NCBI RefSeq assembly: GCF_022397955.1
Contig: NZ_JAKEUQ010000003.1
Span: 254,679-318,678 of the forward strand
Source of the DNA: Vibrio sp. Isolate32
GTDB lineage: Bacteria > Pseudomonadota > Gammaproteobacteria > Enterobacterales > Vibrionaceae
Length of the DNA: 64,000 nt
Reading direction: 5' to 3'
The notes beneath the pieces were generated by a model. The model was not told the origin of the DNA. It searched no databases and saw only the letters and a program-made list of their open reading frames with translations. The translations under genes and the position numbers were made by a program. Shown in pieces: positions 15,574 to 23,508 of this stretch (positions are counted from its first letter, which is position 1; every line of letters starts with the position of its first letter).

Positions 15574-16578
15574 CTAGAAGTTAGTAACCCAAGGTCCCCG
15601 CAGTTCAAAGGTCTGATTATCAAAGTCGATACTCCCTTGAACGCCAAGTGGCGTGACTAACATTGGATGAGTGTGGCAGCTATCAAATCCATACAGTATC
15701 GGGACGTTTTTACCGTTTAACACTTCAAGAAGCACATCGAGTGGTGTTCGTCCGGTTCCCTTATCATCGAACAACTCATGCTTACCTAAGATGATAGCAC
15801 CCACCTTATCAAATACCCCGCAAGCCAATAGATGTGCAAAAGAGCGCTCTACGGTCTCAATCCCCTTCAATGAGTCCTCGATAAGGAGAATATCGCCATC
15901 AAGAATTTCGGGCATATATTGGCTACCCCATATCCCAGCCATCGTACTCAAGTTACCACCAATCACTCGGTCACTGACTTTTCCTTTGCCGCTAAACTTC
16001 CATTCATTGTTGTAGGCTGGTTTCGCGCAGTTCTGAGTTTCCCAATCATGTTTGATATCCGTCCATACCTGGGGCATGGTGTATTGATGTTGACTTGTAC
16101 TCTCGCACAACAACTCACTAAATGATTGGAACGTTTGATCAACCAGCGGCGGAAACTCACCAAATGAGGCAACAAGTGCCGGGCCGTAAAACGTTACTAA
16201 CCCAGTTTGGGTATAAATCGCCAGTAGCAATGCGGTTACGTCTGAATAACCGATAATGATCTTGGGATCCTTTTTGAGTGACTCATAGTCGATATACGGT
16301 AATAACGAGTTGCTATTGTTGCCGCCAATGGTAGACATAATGCAGCGTACTTCAGGATCTCGAATTAGTTGGTTTAGCTCTTCGGCTCTTGCTTGAATAG
16401 AGCCAGAACGGTAGCCATCAGACTTTCCCGTCAATGAACCTTCAACTAAGGTGAAACCTTTCGATTCCAAGTAATTTTTAGCGCGAGCAAACCGATTGGG
16501 AGCGAACACTGTCGCAGGGGAAGACGGTGAGAAAAAACCAATTTTGTCACCGATGTTTAAAGCCTTTGGGTAAATCAC
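15574..16578 (-). CDS. MccF-like serine peptidase (S66, LD-carboxypeptidase family)
   Basis: A 334-residue S66 peptidase closely resembling MccF, which gives immunity to microcin C by cleaving the amide bond linking the toxic aminoacyl-nucleotide. Shared stretches include IGFFSPSSPATVFAPNRFARA, CIMSTIGGNNSNSLLP, IIGYSDVTALL (nucleophile Ser), ILLIEDS (Glu) and HTHPMLVTPLGVQ (His), in the order of the catalytic triad. I place the start at the GTG at 16578, which has GGAGG 9 bases upstream; a TTG at 16599 is also in frame. No microcin biosynthesis genes are nearby, so it is either orphan immunity or cell-wall recycling. Confidence 0.85.
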   Translation of the reverse strand: MIYPKALNIGDKIGFFSPSSPATVFAPNRFARAKNYLESKGFTLVEGSLTGKSDGYRSGSIQARAEELNQLIRDPEVRCIMSTIGGNNSNSLLPYIDYESLKKDPKIIIGYSDVTALLLAIYTQTGLVTFYGPALVASFGEFPPLVDQTFQSFSELLCESTSQHQYTMPQVWTDIKHDWETQNCAKPAYNNEWKFSGKGKVSDRVIGGNLSTMAGIWGSQYMPEILDGDILLIEDSLKGIETVERSFAHLLACGVFDKVGAIILGKHELFDDKGTGRTPLDVLLEVLNGKNVPILYGFDSCHTHPMLVTPLGVQGSIDFDNQTFELRGPWVTNF

Positions 16579-16682
16579 TTCCTTTGTCCTCCATAACAAA
16601 AAGGAAACGGCATCATGAGCCTTTTTAGATGAGGTTTTAGATACTAAAAGTTAGGTATCGAATGAAACCAAATCCAATAATA

Positions 16683-16940
16683 TCAATGCCATGACTTGGT
16701 GCCGCACTTCTCACACTGATATTGATATTTTTGGTCTATGAAAAAGCCAGGCGTGTCTTTGTCGTCTTTAAAGAACAGGTTTACGATATACTCCACTAAC
16801 ATCCCTATTTTCCACTGTCTTGCTTCTGATTCCGCTTGCTCCTTTTGCTCCTCAACAGAGCTGCTCATAGCAAGGTGTGGAGTCATTGAGTTACAGTTTT
16901 CACAGTAATATGGGTGCTTAATGTATTTACTATCAATCAT
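16683..16940 (-). CDS. Small double zinc-ribbon protein (copy 3)
   Basis: An 85-residue protein with YYCENCNSMTPHLA (CxxC then T-x-H) at residues 12-25 and YQCEKCGTKSWH at the C-terminus. The middle contains a charged segment (EEQKEQAESEARQW) and a hydrophobic one (IGMLVEYIVNLFF). It shares its plan with the genes at 10846-11079 and 14241-14465 but is clearly diverged. The stop is followed by ACCTAAC, a core-like sequence, though no complete attC follows. Function unknown. Confidence 0.7.
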   Translation of the reverse strand: MIDSKYIKHPYYCENCNSMTPHLAMSSSVEEQKEQAESEARQWKIGMLVEYIVNLFFKDDKDTPGFFIDQKYQYQCEKCGTKSWH

Positions 16941-17102
16941 TTATATAAACCAATGTGCATTTATAAAGTTGATTGCATAGTAACAAGCTAACGTTGGATT
17001 ATCTAACTTATTATATTGATCGACGTCTCATAGCATGTACTTACGCAGCACAGGGCGAAGGTAGTGCCATGGCTAATGTGTCAACTTGCTAAAGAAGGTT
17101 AA

Positions 17103-17495
17103 CTATAAATCGAGCTTCTTAACTTTGACGGAATATGTCCACACGTCACTCTCGCCATCACCAAAGCTCATACTCGCTTCACCGCCCTCATACTTGAGCA
17201 CGAAGTCTGGCATCTCACTGTAGCTTGATCCACTTTCATAAGTGCATGACATCGTGGCCGATAGAAGAATCGTGTTTTCATCACCTTCAGAGAGCGTTCC
17301 AGTATACGAACACTCATCAACGCTCGTGGTAAGCGTCTGGCCAAAGTAATCAAACTTAACCGATGGAAAGTCGCGCTTTAGGGATTGCTCTACCACTGTA
17401 ACGGTCATTTCATAACTACTGCTTGGTAATTCACTGTCAGCGAATACACTGCTTGATAGGCCAAGCAGCGATAGCGCCAAGATTCTATTTTTCAT
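17103..17495 (-). CDS. Small secreted protein of unknown function
   Basis: A 130-residue protein with a clear signal peptide: MKNRILALSLLGLSSSVFADSELP, cleavage expected after Ala-19. The mature part is Ser/Glu-rich and acidic, with two cysteines (DECSYTG, TMSCTYE) that could form a disulphide. The start at 17495 is chosen for the signal peptide and for AAGGAACAC upstream; a frame extending to 17534 adds no plausible leader. I do not recognise a family. It is probably periplasmic. Confidence 0.75.
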   Translation of the reverse strand: MKNRILALSLLGLSSSVFADSELPSSSYEMTVTVVEQSLKRDFPSVKFDYFGQTLTTSVDECSYTGTLSEGDENTILLSATMSCTYESGSSYSEMPDFVLKYEGGEASMSFGDGESDVWTYSVKVKKLDL

Positions 17496-17562
17496 TAATT
17501 GATGTGTTCCTTTTAAACTTGAGGCTCTTTGCATAACATCATGCTAGAGCCACAAGCTTTTA

Positions 17563-17976
17563 TTACATACGCTTGGGTGGAAACTTCTTTGTCATGCCTT
17601 GGCTAGAAGGAGATACAAGCTTATAACCGAGTTTCTCATAAAACACCGGTTCATCAGCAATCATGGAAACATACGACCCTTCCAGTGCAACAGAAGATAG
17701 GTAATTATCGATGTATTCCATCACTTTTCTGCCCAAGCCCTGCCCTTGATAGATTGGATCGACAGCGACATCAACCACTTCAAAATTACATGCACCATCA
17801 CCGACAACACGCCCCATCGCAATGAGTTGGTCACCATCTCGAATAGAAATGCCGTATAAACTATTTGGTAAAGCGATTGTGGCTGCCTTCAGTGACTTCG
17901 GTGATAATTTTGCTTTCACTCGCATCTCACAAAACTCGGCTGGATTTGGGACTTTTTCTTCGTAATTGAACGCCAT
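17563..17976 (-). CDS. GNAT N-acetyltransferase
   Basis: A 137-residue GNAT protein. It has the acetyl-CoA loop DPIYQGQGLGRKVMEYI (near residue 80) and ends with PVFYEKLGYKLVSPSSQGMTKKF. The start at 17976 is preferred because AAAGGAGTAG lies just before the ATG; the open frame continues to 18063. The gene lies 67 bp upstream of the secreted-protein gene's start. This short, YitI-like form is common in bacteria, and the substrate cannot be predicted. Confidence 0.85.
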   Translation of the reverse strand: MAFNYEEKVPNPAEFCEMRVKAKLSPKSLKAATIALPNSLYGISIRDGDQLIAMGRVVGDGACNFEVVDVAVDPIYQGQGLGRKVMEYIDNYLSSVALEGSYVSMIADEPVFYEKLGYKLVSPSSQGMTKKFPPKRM

Positions 17977-18144
17977 TCTTACTACTCCTTTTAATGAGCT
18001 GTGAGAATACACACGGCAACTGTATAAATAAACAGTACCTCGATATTTTGATGAGAATGTCACAATCTAAAGGGCATATCAGCGCCTAAAAGGTGTGGAT
18101 GATGTCATTCCTTTTCCATCACCCTTGGCAATCTGGATTTAAAT

Positions 18145-18726
18145 TTACTTCAATAACCCTTGTTCGGCGGCCGCTTCAAGTTGAACTTCGAGTTCACTCC
18201 ACAGTGCCTTGCTGCCTTTAGAAATGCGTTCACCGTTAAATGTCAGTACCTTATCTTTAGATATATTGTGCTTCTTCCAGCTATGACCGCCGCCATGGAT
18301 GTTATGAAGTAAAGGGGGCACTCTATCAATCGCTTTACCGAATCTCGCTTCCGGTGACTCACCCGCTTCAAATTCTAGCCATAACTCCAAATATTCGGAT
18401 CTTAGATGGCTCGGCAATGACTCAAGCAAACGCTCAACACAATTTCTCTCTTTAAGTTTGTTTTCTTCCGTTTCACTGGCGTAGATGATCGTGTCACCCG
18501 CATCGATTTCACCGAGATCGTGTATAAGCAGCATCTTCATCACTCGGGTTATATCGATCTCTTCATTCGCGTAGTCTTTCAACATCAGAGCACTCAAACA
18601 GACATGCCAGCTATGCTCAGCGGAGTTTTCATAGCGATCCAGGCCAACTGGCTTCGTTTGTCTATGAACATCCTTCAACTTTTCCACTTCAGCCATGAAT
18701 TGCAAAATGCCTTTGATTTCTTCCAC
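18145..18726 (-). CDS. HD-domain hydrolase (YfbR-like 5'-deoxynucleotidase family)
   Basis: A 193-residue metal-dependent phosphohydrolase. Metal ligands are visible as the H in SAEHSWHVCL (near residue 33-37), the HD pair in LLIHDLGEIDAGDT (near residue 68), and a later D in GKAIDRVPP. The spacing fits HD domains of the YfbR type, which remove phosphate from deoxynucleoside monophosphates. The start is a GTG at 18726 with AAGGAAGC upstream. It precedes a GNAT gene, and its location in a row of leftward singletons gives no pathway clue. Confidence 0.85.
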   Translation of the reverse strand: MEEIKGILQFMAEVEKLKDVHRQTKPVGLDRYENSAEHSWHVCLSALMLKDYANEEIDITRVMKMLLIHDLGEIDAGDTIIYASETEENKLKERNCVERLLESLPSHLRSEYLELWLEFEAGESPEARFGKAIDRVPPLLHNIHGGGHSWKKHNISKDKVLTFNGERISKGSKALWSELEVQLEAAAEQGLLK

Positions 18727-18780
18727 GATACGCTTCCTTAACTTGAATTGATGTTTTAGATATACGACTGATGCACAGGG

Positions 18781-19203
18781 TTACAGTGAACGTCTTTCCC
18801 CCCACCGAACCGACATCTTGTAGTAAGAGACTCCTGATTTTTGGAATTCAACGCCTTCAACCTGCATCTCAAACCTTTGATAGAAACCCAAAGCGGTTGT
18901 GCGAGCATCACACCAAAAATAACTCACTTTATCCGCTTGTAGATCTTTGATGATGTGCGCGATCACCTTAGAGCCAACACCCTGCCCTTGGTATTCTGGC
19001 AATGTAGCGAACTTACGTAGCCTGGCTTGCTTCCCTTGAACGTAAACAGACGCAACACAAACTAATTGGTTATCAATATAAGCACCATAATGCGAGGCAT
19101 GCTCATCGCCTTCTACCGCACAAAACGACATTGGTTTGTTTGGCCAGAGTACTTGGTGACGAATGGGCAGCACGTTATCCGCTGAAATTTTGGTTATGTC
19201 CAT
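18781..19203 (-). CDS. GNAT N-acetyltransferase
   Basis: A 140-residue GNAT of the ElaA/YjcF-like small type. Visible are VLWPNKPMSFCAVEGDEHASHYGAY near the N-terminus and the acetyl-CoA loop LPEYQGQGVGSKVIAHI near residue 75. The C-terminal part is WCDARTTALGFYQRFEMQ, typical of the family. CGGAGC precedes the ATG. It starts 41 bp after the VOC gene stop at 19246. Substrate unknown. Confidence 0.85.
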   Translation of the reverse strand: MDITKISADNVLPIRHQVLWPNKPMSFCAVEGDEHASHYGAYIDNQLVCVASVYVQGKQARLRKFATLPEYQGQGVGSKVIAHIIKDLQADKVSYFWCDARTTALGFYQRFEMQVEGVEFQKSGVSYYKMSVRWGERRSL

Positions 19204-19245
19204 GTTGCTCCGGTGCTATTTGGTGTTGGCTTGTAAGATTCAGGT

Positions 19246-19662
19246 TTATCGATTTGCCATTGGGTGGTCTGGGTTTAATTGCAGAAGATCCCATAGGTTT
19301 CCATAAAGGTCTTCGAATACCGCCACTGTTCCGTAGGCTTGCTCTTTCGGCTCTCGAACGAATTTGATTCCCAGAGACACCATGCGTTCATAGTCACGCC
19401 AAAAATCATCGGTATTTAAGAAGAGGAACACACGGCCACCAGCTTGGTTGCCGATAAAATCCAATTGCTCGGGCTTGGAGGCTCTCGCTAATAATAAGCT
19501 CACACCGTGTGAATTAGGTGGAGCAATAACAACCCAACGCTTATCTTCTTCTGGTAAGTAGGTATCTTCGATAAGCTCAAACTTGAGTTTGTTCACGTAG
19601 AAGTCTAGGGCTTCATCGTAGTCTTTTACGACAAGTGCAATATGGACAATGTCCTGTTCCAT
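19246..19662 (-). CDS. VOC-family (glyoxalase/bleomycin resistance-like) protein
   Basis: A 138-residue VOC protein: two beta-alpha-beta-beta-beta modules that usually bind a metal. It opens with VHIALVVKDYDEALDFYVNKLKFELIED (metal ligand His near residue 6) and ends with the typical AVFEDLYGNLWDLLQ (Glu/Asp-x-x-Gly-N motif). Members act as glyoxalases, dioxygenases or thiol transferases, or bind antibiotics; the role here is open. AAGGTATGTT precedes the ATG. Confidence 0.85.
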   Translation of the reverse strand: MEQDIVHIALVVKDYDEALDFYVNKLKFELIEDTYLPEEDKRWVVIAPPNSHGVSLLLARASKPEQLDFIGNQAGGRVFLFLNTDDFWRDYERMVSLGIKFVREPKEQAYGTVAVFEDLYGNLWDLLQLNPDHPMANR

Positions 19663-19709
19663 AACATACCTTGTTGGGTTTTAGCTCAATATAAACTCGT
19701 TTCATTTAA

Positions 19710-20180
19710 CTAAGCAATTCGCCTACGCATAATGAACTGTGGGCCAGCAGCGCCGCCTAGGTACTGTTCATTGGTATCTTCAAAACCACCTTTAACATAG
19801 CAGTTATAAGCTGCGGGGTTTTTACAATTAACCGTTAAGTAAATCCAATCATACCCTTCATAATTAGCTGCTAGATAAGGAAATAAAGCTTTCACCGCGC
19901 CCGTCCCTAGCCCCTTGCCTTGTTGGTTTTTGTCAAGCGCAAACGCCCTTAAGCCAATACTACCTTCAGGGCAAAATTTGTAGCCAGCCGGGTAAGCAAC
20001 ATCAAGCTTAAAGAAGCCCACCACCTCACTGCCATCTTTGATAATATGTAGATGCGTGGTCTCGCTGCCGTCTAATAGAAAGTCCGCGGCTGTTCCTGCG
20101 AATTTAACCTGCTCATCTGCGAGCTGAATTTCGTTAACTTGCTCAATATGAGCATCATTAAGCCTTTGGATAGTGATCAT
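19710..20180 (-). CDS. GNAT N-acetyltransferase
   Basis: A 156-residue GNAT. The acetyl-CoA loop is ALDKNQQGKGLGTGAVKAL near residue 87, followed by IYLTVNCKNPAAYNCYVKGGFEDTNEQYLGG, a C-terminal half typical of spermidine/RimI-like members. AGAGGAATAAC lies before the ATG. Only 10 bp separate it from the stop of the VOC gene at 20191, so the two are very likely cotranscribed. Confidence 0.85.
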   Translation of the reverse strand: MITIQRLNDAHIEQVNEIQLADEQVKFAGTAADFLLDGSETTHLHIIKDGSEVVGFFKLDVAYPAGYKFCPEGSIGLRAFALDKNQQGKGLGTGAVKALFPYLAANYEGYDWIYLTVNCKNPAAYNCYVKGGFEDTNEQYLGGAAGPQFIMRRRIA

Positions 20181-20190
20181 TGTTATTCCT

Positions 20191-20583
20191 CTATTCGCTA
20201 TCTAGTCGTGTCTCATTACAAGCGATATTTTTACGAATGCCGCGTAAACCAATCAGATTTCCAAAAGGGTCCTCGACTTGGCACATCGTTAATCCGCCCT
20301 CGATCTCCATTGGACCTCTGTATAACTGAGCTCCAATTAACTGAAAATGCAAAAGTGACTTGTCAAAATCCTCTGTAGACCAATAAAGGACTGTCCCCTT
20401 TTTGCCAGAGCCAACTTTCTCATCCGCTTGCACAATCTCAATAGAAAAACCATCGATATCTAGAGTCGTAAAGTCAGAAGACGGATGATAGTTGGCGACA
20501 GACTCTGGAAAGGCGGCTTGATACCAACTCAGTCCCTGCTTGATGTTTGGAACATGAATGAGAATTGCTATCGGTCTACTCAA
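20191..20583 (-). CDS. VOC-family protein
   Basis: A 130-residue VOC protein: AILIHVPNIKQGLSWYQAAFPESV at the N-terminus, GFSIEIVQ in the middle, and CQVEDPFGNLIGLRG at the end. The start is a TTG preceded by a perfect AGGAGG eight bases away, which is why this non-ATG start is accepted. It resembles the glyoxalase-like proteins of the PhnB/YkcA type. Function unknown. It is part of a tight leftward gene row. Confidence 0.82.
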   Translation of the reverse strand: MSRPIAILIHVPNIKQGLSWYQAAFPESVANYHPSSDFTTLDIDGFSIEIVQADEKVGSGKKGTVLYWSTEDFDKSLLHFQLIGAQLYRGPMEIEGGLTMCQVEDPFGNLIGLRGIRKNIACNETRLDSE

Positions 20584-20610
20584 GTTAGCCTCCTGATTGA
20601 CGTGGGCCTG

Positions 20611-21150
20611 TCACCCTTGAGTTTCCAAGGTCATTGTTAGTTCAGACACCGACTGACCATCAATTCGATAGTAGTCTTCCATTTCGCCAACAATCGTAAA
20701 CCCTGTTCTCAAATAAAGATTTTTAGCCGGAACGTTGTTTGACAACACATTAAGGTCTAGCCAATCAATCGCTTCGTTTTCTCGGCAATATTGAGTCACC
20801 ACATCCATTAGCTTGGAGCCTAAGCCTTGCTTCCTCACACTGCTGTCGACCCCCATGCCAAGCAATACCCGGTGAGAACAGTAATTACCATTATGATGGC
20901 GCAAATCGATATGGCCGCGGATAGCACCATTCGAATCTTTAGCTAACCAAATTTTTCGCCAGCCATTCTCTCCAAACTCAAACTTAAACCCATCAGAAAA
21001 GCGAGCTTTATGTGCTTCCGACATTTTACACTCTGACTTTGAGACTGGTTGGAATAGCGGTGTCTCTTCTAATGCGATTTCTGACAACTGTGTATCCAGA
21101 TATACGAACAAACTCTCTAAATCAGAGTGTTGTGCTTCTACTATTTTCAT
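20611..21150 (-). CDS. GNAT N-acetyltransferase
   Basis: A 179-residue GNAT. It has a longer N-terminal half than its neighbours, with EFGENGWRKIWLAKDSNGAIRG and HRVLLGMGVDSSVRKQGLGSKLMDVV (acetyl-CoA loop near residue 112), then LDLNVLSNNVPAKNLYLRTGFTIVGEMEDYYR, close to ribosomal-protein or aminoglycoside-type acetyltransferases. ATAGGAGTAG precedes the ATG. It is 26 bp upstream of the next start. Confidence 0.85.
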   Translation of the reverse strand: MKIVEAQHSDLESLFVYLDTQLSEIALEETPLFQPVSKSECKMSEAHKARFSDGFKFEFGENGWRKIWLAKDSNGAIRGHIDLRHHNGNYCSHRVLLGMGVDSSVRKQGLGSKLMDVVTQYCRENEAIDWLDLNVLSNNVPAKNLYLRTGFTIVGEMEDYYRIDGQSVSELTMTLETQG

Positions 21151-21271
21151 TACTACTCCTATTCCAACTTCGCCTCAAATGGCAGAAATGTTTTATCGCG
21201 TTACTCATCGAGCATCGTTAATGCCAAGCCTAAAGAATCAACATCAATTCAAAGCAATGCCCACGTGTCAG

Positions 21272-21628
21272 TTAAAACTCGTCACAGGTATCGCGAGAGC
21301 TCATATCTGGAAATTCAAAATTCAGATTATTATCGTCTTCCAAGATAAACAGAACACGCCCATTTTCAACGCCCGTTTCATTTCTATCTGAACACCCAAG
21401 GAAGAGCTCCCAGTCGAACGCATATTCAAGACGATACTGGTTATGATTCACATGTTGCACGCTTTTGATTTTGATTCCGTTGACCACATGTGCCATATCA
21501 TCGATGTACGACAGGTCTGGAACCAGTTTGTCCTCAAATTTACTCTTATTGTCAGTTAAAAAGTCGGCCAGCTCAGAGCATAGTTCTGGGCCATGAACCA
21601 AAGGTTGAGATTTATGGATAAACAACAT
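21272..21628 (-). CDS. Hypothetical protein
   Basis: A 118-residue protein that I do not recognise. It has no signal peptide or transmembrane segment. The sequence is acidic and rich in alternating strands (YRLEYAFDWELFLGCSD, GRVLFILEDDNNLNFEF), suggesting a small beta-rich fold. I choose the ATG at 21628, which has AGGAATATTGGGAA upstream; an in-frame TTG at 21667 would lengthen it by 13 residues. It lies in the leftward row of small enzyme genes. Confidence 0.6.
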   Translation of the reverse strand: MLFIHKSQPLVHGPELCSELADFLTDNKSKFEDKLVPDLSYIDDMAHVVNGIKIKSVQHVNHNQYRLEYAFDWELFLGCSDRNETGVENGRVLFILEDDNNLNFEFPDMSSRDTCDEF

Positions 21629-21699
21629 TTCCCAATATTCCTGTAGCGAGTTGGAATGAAGATACAAAAATCAGCGTATAAAATGCGACTTCCGGCCTG

Positions 21700-22035
21700 T
21701 TAGACAATGACCTTTGCATAACTATTTCTGTCCATATCTACCACCTCAACGGTGATCGATGCTCTGCTGAGGGACAAAGACAGCAATTGCGTCATCACTG
21801 TCTCAGAAAGCATGGCTTTGTCTGTGTCACTTCGGCCAGACAATATACGCACAGTCACATGGATAAAGTCTTCTTTTTCAGCACCCGTTTGGTAGTTCTC
21901 ATAAGCAATACTTCGAACTTTGATGTCTCGCCCGTCTGCTTCGAATAACTCTGAGTTAAGCGCTCCTAGAAACACTTTACTGTTCAGTTGCTCGGCGTTA
22001 ATCGTCGACGAGTGTTCAATAATACAATGAGGCAA
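21700..22035 (-). CDS. 5-carboxymethyl-2-hydroxymuconate isomerase-like protein (CHMI)
   Basis: A 111-residue protein of the CHMI/HpaF family, tautomerase superfamily, which isomerises an intermediate of homoprotocatechuate breakdown. It starts MPHCIIEHSSTI, so removal of Met exposes the catalytic Pro-1. The end ASITVEVVDMDRNSYAKVIV is also family-typical. The start is a TTG with AAGGAGCAAGAT just upstream. No other genes of the homoprotocatechuate pathway are near, so it is an orphan, possibly acting on another keto-acid. Confidence 0.82.
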   Translation of the reverse strand: MPHCIIEHSSTINAEQLNSKVFLGALNSELFEADGRDIKVRSIAYENYQTGAEKEDFIHVTVRILSGRSDTDKAMLSETVMTQLLSLSLSRASITVEVVDMDRNSYAKVIV

Positions 22036-22097
22036 ATCTTGCTCCTTAGGTTAACCTAGTTTTAGCTATGTGCTACTTTTGCTGACAAAATAGAACC

Positions 22098-22104
22098 GTT
22101 AGGC
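22098..22104 (-). other. attC core-like sequence overlapping a stop codon
   Basis: On the minus strand the last codons of the GNAT gene read AAT GCC TAA CGG, so the TAA sits inside GCCTAAC, the first core site of many attC elements, as in genuine integron cassettes. The rest of an attC is not recognisable before the next gene starts at 22035. This is probably a relic, though a 7-bp match alone is weak. Confidence 0.3.
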
Positions 22105-22533
22105 ATTACTGTTACCCGAGCTATTAAACGAGTACATCCGCACTTCATCACGTGGAAACCAGCCTAACTTTTCATAGAATTTTTGAGCGTTAATATTATC
22201 GTTATACACGAATAAATGTGTCTTGGGGACACCTACTCCAGCCAATGCGTTAACCGCTTCAGTTACTAGTTGGCAACCTAGATTTTGTCCTCTAAATCCA
22301 GTACTTACCGCTAGATGCTGCAAATAGCCGCGACGGCCATCCGTCCCAACTAAAACCGCACCAACAACTCCTTGTTTAGACTCTGCAACGAAGCTCAAGC
22401 CAGGGTTGCGCTCTAGATAGATTGCAATGCTCTGTTTTGAATCTGCATCGCGAATACTCATGCCTTCGGTTTGGCACCATAGCTCTATCACAGAATCATA
22501 ATCGGCGATGCACATCTCTCGAATTTTAATCAC
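22099..22533 (-). CDS. GNAT N-acetyltransferase
   Basis: A 144-residue GNAT of the YpeA/RimI-like type: IRDADSKQSIAIYLERNPGLSFVAE, then LQHLAVSTGFRGQNLGCQLVTEAV (acetyl-CoA loop near residue 80) and VYNDNINAQKFYEKLGWFPRDEVRMYS. The start is GTG with AAGGAAAGTGAA upstream. The stop codon lies in GCCTAAC, a cassette-like ending. Substrate unknown. Confidence 0.86.
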   Translation of the reverse strand: MIKIREMCIADYDSVIELWCQTEGMSIRDADSKQSIAIYLERNPGLSFVAESKQGVVGAVLVGTDGRRGYLQHLAVSTGFRGQNLGCQLVTEAVNALAGVGVPKTHLFVYNDNINAQKFYEKLGWFPRDEVRMYSFNSSGNSNA

Positions 22534-22578
22534 TTCACTTTCCTTATGCCTGTTTGTGTTCGTCCTTGGCTTATATGA

Positions 22579-22995
22579 TTACTCTGTTAGCGACTTGGTG
22601 AGAAACGCTAATGATGAGTCTAAAGGGTAATTCTCAAGCACCATTTGGCATTGGTAGCCATGCTTCTCATAAAAAGGTTTCGCTTGAAAGCTTAACGTGT
22701 CGACCAATGATGACGTACAGCCTTGGGACTGTGCGTACTCTTCTAATCGTTGCAGCAACTGGCTGCCGACCTGCTTGCCTCTCATTGAGTCATCGACCCA
22801 AAGAAATTTGATCAATAGCCAGTTTCCCCAAAGATCCGCAATAACACCACCAACCTTAACATCCCCTTCCATGGCGTAATAACCCACTTGTAATTTAGGT
22901 ATGCCCTCAAGAAATGGCGTATTGTATTTGATTAGGCCGGAGCGAATTTCTTTAATATCGTCATTGGAAGGATCGATATATAATTGGTATTCCAT
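22579..22995 (-). CDS. GNAT N-acetyltransferase
   Basis: A 138-residue GNAT with the pattern KFLWVDDSMRGKQVGSQLLQRLEEYA (acetyl-CoA loop near residue 73) followed by VDTLSFQAKPFYEKHGYQCQMVLENYP. This is the common short form seen in many Vibrio accessory regions. A strong AAGGAGAGGAAG precedes the ATG. It sits 44 bp upstream of the next GNAT, giving two acetyltransferases back to back. Confidence 0.86.
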   Translation of the reverse strand: MEYQLYIDPSNDDIKEIRSGLIKYNTPFLEGIPKLQVGYYAMEGDVKVGGVIADLWGNWLLIKFLWVDDSMRGKQVGSQLLQRLEEYAQSQGCTSSLVDTLSFQAKPFYEKHGYQCQMVLENYPLDSSLAFLTKSLTE

Positions 22996-23027
22996 TGACT
23001 TCCTCTCCTTGATTAACGGCTTATGTG

Positions 23028-23435
23028 TTAACTAATATCTTGGCAAAACCTAAAAAGGTAACCGTCTGGAGTTTGAACGATGAACTGCTTCTGAGTCGCG
23101 ATGGAATCACCACATTGATAAGACTTTGACTCTGACGCTAAGTAAATAGAATCAGCAGCGCTTTCGTTAACTCTCTGATATAGAGGTTCGATATCGATAA
23201 CTTCCCATTGAAAGTTAACCCCACGCCCTAAAGGATATTCCAGATCGCCCGAAAGCCATTTTCAACTTTTGCCCGCAATCCCTTCAAGCATCACATCAAC
23301 ACCATCAAGCGTTAGATAAGCAAACTCCTCATCTGGGCGCTCGTATTTCACATCAAACCCTAACACATACACAAAAAAGGATTTGCTCACATTAATATCG
23401 AAACAATAAAGCTCTGGAACTACTCGTAATGTCAT
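23028..23435 (-). pseudogene. VOC-family protein interrupted by one stop codon
   Basis: The minus-strand frame reads MTLRVVPELYCFDINVSKSF to LEGIAGKS, then TGA at 23262-23264 (codon 58), then KWLSGDLEYPLGRG to TPDGYLFRFCQDIS and TAA. Apart from that stop the 136-codon frame is intact and matches bleomycin-resistance-like VOC proteins. The gene order and spacing (72 and 32 bp gaps) match the intact neighbours. It may be a recent nonsense mutation or a sequencing error. Confidence 0.82.
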
Positions 23436-23508
23436 GAATTACCTATTCTCTAAATAGCGAGAGATTAGTAAGAATCCAATCAGGATTTCTACTCTAATAT
23501 CGAGTTAA

